DNA of 64,000 nt from Dimorphilus gyrociliatus (taxonomy: Eukaryota; Annelida; Polychaeta; Dinophilidae): positions 558,001 to 622,000 of the forward strand of contig CAJFCJ010000016.1 of the NCBI GenBank assembly GCA_904063045.1, read 5' to 3'. Positions 25,301-34,915 of the stretch are shown here, in pieces. The number at the start of each line of letters is the position of its first letter. The first letter of the stretch is position 1. The position numbers and the translations under genes were made by a program. The notes beneath the pieces are model-generated. The model was not told where the DNA came from and searched no databases. It saw only the letters and a program-made list of their open reading frames with translations.

Positions 25301-28147
25301 GCACCCGAAAGTGATGAAACAGAAGCTCCATCAGCAAAACCAGAAAGTACTGAAACAGAAGCTTCATCTGAAAAACCAGAAGTGAGTGACACAGAAGCTA
25401 CAACTCCAGCACCGGAAAGTGATGAAACAGAAGTTCCATCTGCAAAACCAGAAAGTACTGAAACAGAAGCTCCATCTGAAAAACCAGAAATCAGTGACAC
25501 AGAAGCTACAACTCCAGCACCGGAAAGTGATGAAACAGAAGTTCCATCTGCAAAACCAGAAAGTACTGAAACAGAAGCTCCATCTGAAAAACCAGAAATC
25601 AGTGACACAGAAGCTACAACTCCAGCACCGGAAAGTGATGAAACAGAAGTTCCATCTGCAAAACCAGAAAGTACTGAAACAGAAGCTCCATCTGAAAAAC
25701 CAGAAATCAGTGACACAGAAGCTAGAACTCCAGCACCGGAAAGTGATGAAACAGAAGTTCCATCTGCAAAACCAGAAAGTACTGAAACAGAAGCTCCATC
25801 TGAAAAACCAGAAGTGAGTGGCACAGAAGGTACAACTCCAGCACCGGAAAGTGATGAAACAGAAGTTCCATCTGCAAAACCAGAAAGTACTGAAACAGAA
25901 GCTCCATCTGAAAAACCAGAAGTGAGTGGCACAGAAGCTAGAACTCCAGCACCCGAAAGTGATGAAACAGAAGCTCCATCAGCAAAACCAGAAAGTACTG
26001 AAACAGAAGCTTCATCTGAAAAACCAGAAGTGAGTGACACAGAAGCTACAACTCCAGCACCGGAAAGTGATGAAACAGAAGTTCCATCTGCAAAACCAGA
26101 AAGTACTGAAACAGAAGCTCCATCTGAAAAACCAGAAATCAGTGACACAGAAGCTACAACTCCAGCACCAGAAAGTGATGAAACAGAAGCTCCATCTGCA
26201 AAACCAGAAAGTACTGAAACAGAAGCTCCATCTAAAAAACCAGAAATCAGTGACACAGAAGCTACAACTCCAGCACCAGAAAGTGATGAAACAGAAGTTC
26301 CAAATGCAAAACCAGAAAGTACTGAAACAGAAGCTCCATCTGAAAAACCAGAAGTGAGTGACACAGAAGCTACAACTCCAGCACCGGAAAGTGATGAAAC
26401 AGAAGTTCCATCTGCAAAACCAGAAAGTACTGAAACAGAAGCTCCATCTGAAAAACCAGAAATCAGTGACACAGAAGCTACAACTCCAGCACCAGAAAGT
26501 GATGAAACAGAAGTTCCAAATGCAAAACCAGAAAGTACTGAAACAGAAGCTCCATCTGAAAAACCAGAAATCAGTGACACAGAAGCTACAACTCCAGCAC
26601 CCAAAAGTGATGAAACAGAAGCTCCATCAGCAAAACCAGAAAGTACTGAAACAGAAGCTTCATCTGAAAAACCAGAAGTGAGTGACACAGAAGCTACAAC
26701 TCCAGCACCGGAAAGTGATGAAACAGAAGTTCCATCTGCAAAACCAGAAAGTACTGAAACAGAAGCTACAACTCCAGCACCCGAAAGTGATGAAACAGAA
26801 GTTCCAAATGGAAAACCCGAAAGTACTGCAACAGAAGCTCCATCTGCAAAACCAGAAGTGAGTGACACAGAAACTGCCACTCCAGCACCCGAAAGTGATG
26901 AAACAGAAGTTCCAAATGCAAAACCCAAAAGTACTGCAACAGAAGCTCCATCAGCCAAACCAGAAGTGAGTGACACAGAAGCTACTACTCCAGCACCGGA
27001 AAGTGATGAAACAGAAGCTCCATCTGCAAAACCAGAAATGAGTGACACAGAAACTGCCACGCCAGAACCAGAGACTGCGACTGCGTTTATCCCATCGGAA
27101 ACTGCTACTCCCCGTACGATAGAAACTACTATTTCAACAGAAAGAATTGTTGTAACAAAGGCAACTAATATCAATGATCCTGCTGAAGATGGTGCTGTCG
27201 AGAAGGGTGAAATATTTGTTGAAGGTGGTGATATCCATCGTCAGCCTTCAAAACCTTTAGGAATGGGAAATACTGTTGTTGCTGACGATGACATATATGT
27301 GTCTAGTTCGAGACGTGGACATTCGAAAACCGAAGTGAGACCCGATGGAAAGTCATGGATTCCTAAACGAAAAGATAGACAGCCAGCTATTGCTATTGAT
27401 TTTGGTAGTATTGTTGATATCACTAGCATGAAAATGTCTGGCGATGGTTCTAATAGATGGATATCTAAATTTAATCTCTTTGTGTCTATTAATGGTGATG
27501 AATTCCAACATTTGCTTAAGGATAAAGCAGGAAATTCTGATGGAACTTCATCAAAGCTGATTGATTTTACGCAAGAGACAGGGCAAGTTTTATCCACAAG
27601 GTGGTTGAAAATTATGCCAGTCGAATGGGAAAACAGTCCTGCTCTGAAAGTCGAGTTTTATGGATTCAGAAGAGAAGATGATCCCAATTTGTTGAGAGTT
27701 TTGAGAGAAGATGAATGGACAAAGAATATTACTGGGTGCCCTTGTGTAGGAGAAAAAGATCAAAATAAAAAGAGATGTGCCTGCTGCAATCCAGGTGGCT
27801 GTCAATGTGCTAATTACAAACATCAATGTGTCAGATGTGATCATCCAGATGAATGTGGAAACCCAAGAGCATTACCAAAAGACGAAGTAGACGCCTGGAC
27901 AAAATCACTTAGTGGATGTGAATGCAGCTTTGATAAAACTCGTAAGGATTGCGCTTGTTGCAAGAACAAAGGATGTCAATGTGGTAAAGAATCCCAACAC
28001 CAATGTGTTGCTTGCGGAGATGTATACTCGTGTGGAAGAATCCGAACTGATATATTCAAGCCAAATTATTGTGTTCAAAGCAAATGCAATAAGGATTCTA
28101 TGAAAATGCCAGGAAATTTTAGGTCTTGGTCATATACAAAGAATTAA
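16341..28147 (+). CDS. Giant secreted lectin: SUEL x2, PAN x25, mucin-like repeats, discoidin, Cys-rich tail
   Basis: My model has 28 exons and about 3,398 residues, in frame throughout. Exon 1 (16341-16401) is a 20-residue signal peptide. Exons 16464-16784 and 16843-17157 each encode a rhamnose-binding (SUEL) lectin domain with YGR and FGDPCRGI motifs. PAN/apple modules follow from 17214 to 24460, nearly all one module per exon, exon length 225-237 nt, every intron phase 1. Exon 17512-17985 holds two modules with no intron between them. The last exon (24519-28147) encodes a Pro/Thr/Ser/Glu tract (about residues 2190-3030), a discoidin (F5/8-C)-like domain (about 3086-3244) and two Cys-rich modules. 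No membrane anchor is seen, so the product should be secreted. Lectin, PAN and mucin parts suggest a mucus, cuticle or recognition protein; this is inference. Minor exon choices could differ in real transcripts. Confidence 0.85.
17214..24460 (+). repeat. Array of 25 PAN/apple module exons
   Basis: Modules start at 17214, 17512 (two modules), 18043, 18339, 18634, 18933, 19229, 19521, 19812, 20107, 20399, 20691, 20993, 21294, 21594, 21886, 22183, 22477, 22770, 23060, 23349, 23638, 23927 and 24224. Each shows GY-x-(R/K), a D(Y/F)xGxD-type motif, a C-x3-C pair, C-x-(G/A)F(V)-, and C(W/F/Y)-K. Introns are about 50-65 bp. The four exon-intron units from 23060 on repeat at exactly 289 bp, with the introns also conserved, so they are recent copies. 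Module 18 (22183-22407) is the shortest, at 225 nt. Confidence 0.85.
24803..27034 (+). repeat. 108-bp coding tandem repeat (21 units of a Pro/Thr/Ser/Glu motif)
   Basis: Eighteen full 108-bp units start at 24803. A 72-bp shortened unit (26747-26818) and two more diverged full units follow. Each unit encodes 36 residues of the pattern ESTETEAPSEKPE, then (I/V)S(D/G)TE, then PAPESDETE and (A/V)PSAKP. Units 5-6, 11-12 and 17-18 share private variants, giving a 648-bp (six-unit) higher-order period. Flanking sequence on both sides is a degenerate version of the unit. The tract is rich in Thr and Ser for O-glycosylation but also very acidic. Confidence 0.93.
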
Positions 28148-28756
28148 GTTAGAAGTTTTTGACGAATTTTCAATCTATTGTACTTCTTCAATTTATTGTT
28201 AACCATCACATATTTATTAATACAAAATGCAATTATTAAAAATGAATTTAGCGTTCAATTATTTCTACTATTGAAAAATAGAAGAAATTTTATCAATGAC
28301 AGATAAGGTAGTAGGTAGGAGCTGAGAAAGGACAGAGAGTGAGAGAGAGAGAGTTTAGAACAAGCAGTCAAAGTACATTTGTTCAATATGTAGCTCTTTT
28401 TAAAGGTGAATAAATAAGGAAGTTAGATGATTAGAACATAATTATTTTAACGCTTTATCAACCTAATAACAATTAACAATATTTTTAGTAATTAGTTTAT
28501 TAAAGTAGTTGATTAATTATTTTATCTGACAAATTATAAAGTACTATATTTAGGTATGGATAATTATAGTACTATCCTATAATAATAATAATTACAAATA
28601 TAATATAACACATTCTTATACCTTTAGCAATAATAATAAAAAAAAACACAGTCTACCCTTTTATCTACAGATTAATAGAGTAAATAGTTGTTAGTACTGT
28701 TATTGCAGAAAGTAATTGAATAGTATGAATAAACAATCTAGAAACACTATTCAATA
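28148..28756. other. 3' flank of the giant lectin gene
   Basis: AT-rich sequence after the TAA stop, with a short (GA)n run near 28338-28354 and AATAAA-type hexamers nearby (for example within 28408-28420). No further coding exon is recognised before the palindrome arm begins. Confidence 0.55.
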
Positions 28757-29890
28757 CAGCGTAGGTCTAAACCATTAAGAGAAATTAACAATGATAAAAC
28801 ATATAATTTATATAAAAATATTTATACAAGGCCATCATCATTTAAGTATATAACAAAGTGTTTAAATTAGTTGATGGTGAAGGGATTGTCTTTTATTTAG
28901 ACTAGATATGAGACAGATAGTGTTTTTATATTCAGTCCTTATTTTGATACAATACTTTAGTATACAAAGTAAAATATTAATTAATTATTACTAATGTTAT
29001 TGAATAAATTCTAATTGTTGATATAGCAATTTAAGAAACCAATTGAAAGTACTTTTTACATAGGAATTTATAATAAATCAATATAACAATTAGAAATTAT
29101 CCATAATACTAAAGAATCTTATCAATAGAAATGTAATGTTTCGAGTTAAATAGATGCTGAAGTAACGGATGAACTGGACAATGAATTACTACTCCAAGAG
29201 TTGGATCGTCGAAATGTGAAAAGATCGCCATGTTAGATAAAACAACTCTTCTATTTTCATTAATAATATCAAAGCTACTCTTTTCATAACAGATGACGTT
29301 CCGGGATATGATAGATATCCTAATAGAGATTATTATGGATTCGATATTCAGAAATTCGAAAATACAGACAGACATAGTTGTGCGGAAGAATGCAACGAAC
29401 TGTCAGAATGCAAGGCATTCGTTTTCAATAAGATAAATACTTGTTTTATAAAGACTAGAGGAAGTACAAGCGGTGCGCCATACATGAAGAATAACTTTGG
29501 AGAATTATTTATTAAAAGAACTGGTAGTTAATTGAATATTTCATGAATTCATTAATGAAAATATTACTATACAATCAACAGACGAAATTATTGGCTATAC
29601 TCATTATCCAAAAATGGATTATAATTTACACGACATTAGAAAATTAGTAAATTCTAATCCGCATGACTGTGCGGATGAATGTAATGATGAGCCGAAATGT
29701 AAAGGAATTGTCTTTAACATTTACAATAAATATTGCTATCTTAAACACGAAGCTAAACCGGAAGGAAAATACTTTCTTAACAATCACGCTGGACAATTAT
29801 ATATAAAAGATAGTATATGTAATTTATTAAATATCTTCATATGTCATCAGTTTAATTGCTCTTTTTAATATTCATTAGATGATGTTGATG
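28757..29890 (+). repeat. Left arm of a 1.13-kb inverted repeat
   Basis: This arm matches the reverse complement of 31529-32662 over its full length, with no length difference seen and only scattered substitutions. It begins at CAGC followed by a GTAGGT donor-like site and ends just inside the third PAN exon of the fragment gene. It carries two PAN exons in the plus orientation. Confidence 0.85.
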
Positions 29891-30117
29891 GATTTAACCG
29901 TTACGAAGGTAGAGATTTTTGCGGAAAGAGTTTTGAAACATTTCACGAAATTGACAGGGAAGATTGCGGTGCTTTATGTAAAAGTTCTGTAAAATGTCAA
30001 GGATTTGTATTTGTTACAATGGTGCAAAAATGTTGCTTAAAGAGTGTAGCTAGAACCTATGGTGAAAACTTTAAAGAAAATCCAGATACAGACTTTTATA
30101 TTAGGGCAAAAGCTTAA
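29293..30117 (+). CDS. Orphan 3-PAN-module gene fragment
   Basis: Three PAN modules lie on exons 29293-29523, 29582-29812 and 29879-30117. All introns are phase 1 with intact GT-AG sites, and the last exon ends in TAA after a complete module. The frame is open throughout. No start codon, signal peptide or upstream exon can be found: the sequence before 29293 is intron-like and ends at the palindrome boundary, where the matching copy on the other arm joins a mucin-type exon. So this is either the 3' end of a paralogue that lost its 5' part, or exons used with an unrecognised upstream exon. The first module has the extra GYDRYP start and full Cys set. I cannot tell whether it is transcribed. 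Confidence 0.6.
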
Positions 30118-30742
30118 GGAGAAGATATAAAAATGTGAAAATGAGATTAAAGTTTGAACGTATTTTATCAAAAAACAAAGAATTCTTAATATTTTTAATA
30201 CAGACCTCCTTTAAGGCTATTTATTTAATTTGTTATTATTTCGAATTGAATTATTCAGTATATTAATATATTCTTTATTACAATATTCATAAATATATAT
30301 TACTTTGTGTAACATATAAGATGAAAAGGTAAATATAAAGAGCTTTTTCATTATACACTATCAGAAAGTATTTAGACAAATGTTTTAATAGCTACGTTGT
30401 CAAGATTTAAAGCATACAATGTACTATTCATATATAATGTTATAGATTACCAATTAAAATGACAATCAATTCTAAAACATTGATCTTATTTAATTAGTAA
30501 TTAAATTTAATAGTTTTAAAGATATTTTGTACACGTTTGTTTATGTTATTTCCCAAAATATTGTTGATAATGCAGCAAAACCCTCTTTTTTCATCATTAT
30601 TCTTATTTATATTGATAACATTTTTAAAAGTTTATAAAAAGGAGTAATGCACTTAACTTCGAATAAATATTTAATGTAAATACTCGACTAGAAAATGATA
30701 ACAGACTCTTATGTAAAAAATGAAATATGACCTTTTAACCAG
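30118..30742. other. Spacer of the palindrome, no gene seen
   Basis: AT-rich sequence between the PAN fragment and a Pro/Glu/Lys-rich open exon. Nothing else is recognised. Confidence 0.55.
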
Positions 30743-31227
30743 AAGAATCAGCAATACCCAAAGAACCCATTAAATCAGAGGAAACTTTAAAACCAGAAGA
30801 ACTAACTAAACCGAAGGAAGCCAATAAACCAGAAGAACCAACTAAAGCAGTTGAATCTTCAAAACTGAAAGAATTAAACAAACCAGAAGAAATTTTAAAC
30901 ATAGAAAAACCAAAAACATCCTGTTTTTTACAGATAAAACAAATATTTCAAAAAAATCAAGTTTTTCTATCGCTTTTGTTTGTTCACGTTTGATGAAACT
31001 GATTGTTGGTCTGAAGTTTGAAGATATTGTGAACGGAATTAAACATTTGAAGCAAAAAAAGACAGCTAGGCATTTTAGGAGAAGTAGAAGAATGAAAACA
31101 GTTTGTGAACATGATATATTGAAAATGAGATGTCCAGAAAAGAGTATTATCTTTATTTTAAGAGTCTTTCATGGAAGATAGAAGGAAGATTTAGACACTT
31201 GCAATCGAAAGTCACTTAAGATGTGAC
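30743..31227 (+). pseudogene. Relic of a lectin-family paralogue: PEK-rich exon and broken SUEL piece
   Basis: After an acceptor-like AACCAG, 30743-30993 reads as a Lys/Pro/Glu-rich stretch with repeated KPEE units and ends at TGA. Then about 31093-31227 encodes a piece resembling the start of SUEL domain 2 of the giant gene: VCEH, then M/LRCP, then a GR corresponding to YGR. It is interrupted by an in-frame TAG right after HGR and continues in the same frame with DLDTC before another stop. The match is short, so homology rests on the Cys spacing and the VCEH and HGR motifs. It looks like debris from a relative of the giant gene lying in the palindrome spacer. Confidence 0.5.
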
Positions 31228-31528
31228 TTAAAGCTGTTTAAAATGATAGACGGATAAATTTAGATACTTTTCAAATAATATCAGAGGATAATTCTTTATA
31301 TATTTTTAATGAGCGCTGGTTTCTTTGAAATTGATGACATTTCTAATGACTAACAAAGTTCATATTGGCTGAAAAATTTTTGTGTTTAACTGTATTATTC
31401 AAAATTCAAGGAAAAAAGTTTAGCTATAGATTTACATTGTAGTTCCAAATCGTCTTTTCGCCAGTCTTCAAATGATCTTACTGGATGCAATTTGATTTAT
31501 TTAAAAAAAATGTTTTAATCACTGGATT

Positions 31529-32662
31529 CATCATCGTCATCTAATGAATATTAAAAAGAGCAATTAAACTGATGACATATGAAGATATTTAATAAATTAC
31601 ATATATTATCTTTTATATATAATTGTCCAGCGTGATTTTTAATAAAGTATTCTCCTTCCGGCTTAGCGTCGTGTTTAAGATAGCAGTATTTAGTGTAAAT
31701 GTTAAAGACAATTCCTTTACATTTCGGCTCATCATTACATTCATCCGCACAGTCATGCGGATTAGAATTTACTAATTTTCTAATGTCGTGTAAATTATAA
31801 TCCATTTTTGGATAATGAGTATAGCCAATAATTTCGTCTGTTGATTGTATAGTAATATTTTCATTAATGAATTCATGAAATATTCAATTAACTACCAGTT
31901 CTTTTAATAAATAATTCTCCAAAGTTATTCTTCATGTATGGCGCACCGCTTGTACTTCCTCTAGTCTTTATAAAACAAGTATTTATCTTATTGAAAACGA
32001 ATGCCTTGCATTCTGACAGTTCGTTGCATTCTTCCGCACAACTATGTCTGTCTGTATTTTCGAATTTCTGAATATCGAATCCATAATAATCTCTATTAGG
32101 ATATCTATCATATCCCGGAACGTCATCTGTTATGAAAAGAGTAGCTTTGATATTATTAATGAAAATAGAAGAGTTGTTTTATCTAACATGGCGATCTTTT
32201 CACATTTCGACGATCCAACTCTTGGAGTAGTAATTCATTGTCCAGTTCATCCGTTACTTCAGCATCTATTTAACTCGAAACATTACATTTCTATTGATAA
32301 GATTCTTTAGTATTATGGATAATTTCTAATTGTTATATTGATTTATTATAAATTCCTATGTAAAAAGTACTTTCAATTGGTTTCTTAAATTGCTATATCA
32401 ACAATTAGAATTTATTCAATAACATTAGTAATAATTAATTAATATTTTACTTTGTATACTAAAGTATTGTATCAAAATAAGGACTGAATATAAAAACACT
32501 ATCTGTCTCATGTCTAGTCTAAATAAAAGACAATCCCTTCACCATCAACTAATTTAAACACTTTGTTATATACTTAAATCATGTTGGCCTTGTATAAATA
32601 TTTTTATATAAATTATATGTGTTATCATTGTTAATTTCTCTTAATGGTTTAGACTTACGCTG
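31529..32662 (-). repeat. Right arm of the 1.13-kb inverted repeat
   Basis: Reverse complement of 28757-29890. A stretch of 88 codons (32044-32310) is identical at protein level to its partner (29109-29375). Differences concentrate in the second PAN exon, where about six residues change. The arm's outer end lies exactly at a splice donor of the mucin-type pseudo-exon beyond it. Confidence 0.85.
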
Positions 32663-33090
32663 GATATCACCACCTTCAACGAATATTTTACCATTCTCTA
32701 CAGCACCATCTTCAACAGGTTCCTTGATATTAGTTGCCTTTGTTACAACATTTCTTTCTGTTGAAATAGTAGTTAATATCGTACTGGGATTAACACAGTC
32801 GTAGTCACTGATTCTGGGGTGGGAGTTGCTGTTGCAGTTCTTTCTGGTTGTGAAGTGGCAGTTTCTGTGTCAATCATTTCTGATTTTGCAGATGGAGCTT
32901 TAGTTTCATTACTTCCTGGTTCAGGAATGGCAGTTTCTGTGTCACTGATTTCTGGTTTTTCAGATGGAGCTTCTGTTTCATCACTTTTAGGTTCTGGAGT
33001 TGTAGCTTCTGTGTCACTCATTTCTGGTTTTGCAGATGGAGCTTTTGATTCTTCACTTTCAGGTTCTGGAGTTGTAGCTTCTGTGTCACT
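31529..33090 (-). pseudogene. Broken reverse-strand paralogue of the giant lectin (mucin tail + 2 PAN exons)
   Basis: On the minus strand, 33090-32659 encodes four-odd degenerate copies of the Pro/Thr/Ser/Glu unit followed by the start of the post-repeat region of the giant gene (TISTER to VEGGDIQ). It ends at a GTAAGT donor. After a roughly 0.53-kb intron come two PAN exons (about 32127-31897 and 31838-31608). Damage is clear. Relative to the giant gene, about 19 nt are missing near 32789, which shifts the frame into a TAA. The donor after the second PAN exon has changed from GT to AT. No intact 5' end is found beyond 33090. In the giant gene the same region is exonic without this intron, so this copy has a different exon structure. 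Confidence 0.7.
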
Positions 33091-34915
33091 CTTTCCCTAT
33101 CCCTGTCGATTTATTAAAAATGATGATATATTTGTCCGTTCGAACACTATAATCTCTAAGCATCAATCATCTGACTTAGATTAATATTTCAGATATTGGA
33201 GTATACAGCTATAAGGTTTCCCTTATCGATTTTTTCTAAGAGAAGGAAGAGAGATTATCAAAGCCATTTTAAACACATGGTGTTTTTTTCAAACTTGGTC
33301 TTGCAAAACAAGTTCTTTTAATCTTCATCTTATTTCTCTATGGATTATACATTTAGACGTTAGGGGAGATACGAAAAATATGAAAAGTCTTTGATACGTG
33401 TTTTGTCATTTGCTATTCAATTGAATAAAAATACATTTTGCTTGATGATGCTTATAGTCCTTTACTTAACACTTAAACAGCGATGTTAGGAAATGACAAT
33501 TAAGAAAAGAATGTTTTAATTGAACATGTAACCTTCTCTTCATTCATTGTTGAATTATATTAATAATAGTTTAGTTTAATTAAATAAACAATTGGAAAAT
33601 TAACAATACTCTAATGTTTATAATACTCCATTTAAATATTTTTTTCTATTAAACATGAGAAGATAAGCTAAAAGATACAGTTGTTTTTCATAATTATTTA
33701 CTGTATCTTACCTGTTCAAATAGCGAATAATAACTGAAAGAATTTCATTTTTCGTTTAGTTGGCAAATTTCTATGTGTTTCTTTCTTTGTTCTCTCTCTC
33801 TTTCTGTCTCTTTTCTCTTAAGTATTCTAAGGATAATGCGCATTAAGCATTTATTTCCAAGGTATATAAATGAGAAAATTTCTTTTTATACTTTTTCACA
33901 AAATATATCACGAGGATATAAAAATAAAATGATTCTGATACTAATACATACCGCTAATATGGTCTGATTGAAAAACTAGCTGAATGCATTATTATGAACA
34001 GGGTAGCGATAATGTATTGAAATATCGACAATATAAATGAATTAGTTAATATCTTTGGATTTAAAATCCTAGTGAAGTTAGAGAGTTTCTTTTTTTATTA
34101 AATCGTTGCTGATCCTTTCATGTTCTCCTATATCAATTACATCCCGTATAGGACTATTCTTGCCTGGAAAGATTTTTCCGAGAAAAAGCAACAGAATTAC
34201 ACGAAGCAACAACAAAAGACCGAATAGATTTTTTTTCTTAATGATATTCTTACTAAATTACCAGTCACGTGGTATAAAAAAATCAATGTTAATAATAGTG
34301 ATTTTTAGAAGATTAGTTTTAATTTAAATAATAATAAGCTAATGCGAAGAAAAAGACAAAAGTACACATGTTTTGACTAAGGGAGATTAGAGAATAACAT
34401 AATAGAGAACTAACAGTGACAAGATAGGTGGAGAAAATATAGAAAGAGACGAGTGGAGGGAGGGATGGAGAGTGAGAGATAGAAAAGAGAGAGAGAGAGG
34501 GAAGTAGGGGATAGAAAGAGATAATAAGAAAAAAAAGAGAATGAATTGTATTAAAAATATGTCATTATAGGATCATAATGAGGCGAATAATCAGGTAAAA
34601 GAAAAACACAGTCATTACTCTTTTTCATGGCAAAGTAGGATTTAATGCATTCACTGTTTTTAGAAGTAAAAGTATATTGTTTTTGTTATTGCTTACAATA
34701 TTATCGAATCTTGCTAATGACATGAGTAATTTTTGCATTAATAACTAAGATCTTCCTGAAGTGGATGCAAAAAAAAAAGGCTCTTGCAATCTGTTCTTTT
34801 TCCTGAATGAGTGGAGACTGGAACTAAATAATTAAAGTATTATGAATAAATTATTCAATCTGATCTATTTTCATTGTGAAAAGAGAATGGTTTGACATCG
34901 CTAGACAATACTATT
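33091..34915. other. Gene-free stretch before the GPCR
   Basis: AT-rich, with a (CT)-rich patch near 33790-33820 and a (GA)-rich patch at 34440-34530. Short open frames at 33773-33967 and 34106-34327 have no recognisable motif. A 5' untranslated region of the GPCR gene probably lies near its 3' end but cannot be bounded. Confidence 0.5.

Noticed and set aside
24735-26681. Other repeat-encoded frames (QKLHLQNQ-type plus frames, MELLFQYF-type minus frames)
   Set aside because: Shadows of the same repeat in other frames; periodic and without independent support.
24427-27174. 915-codon minus-strand open frame opposite the mucin-like repeat
   Set aside because: It is the antisense of the 108-bp repeat; because the unit length is divisible by three and lacks stops in several frames, long open frames appear on both strands. 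The plus frame continues into a discoidin-like domain and Cys modules and has a proper acceptor; the minus frame has neither.
29109-29375. Identical 88-residue frames at 29109-29375 (minus) and 32044-32310 (plus)
   Set aside because: They run antisense to a PAN exon and part of an intron in each palindrome arm. Identity reflects the DNA duplication, not a conserved gene.
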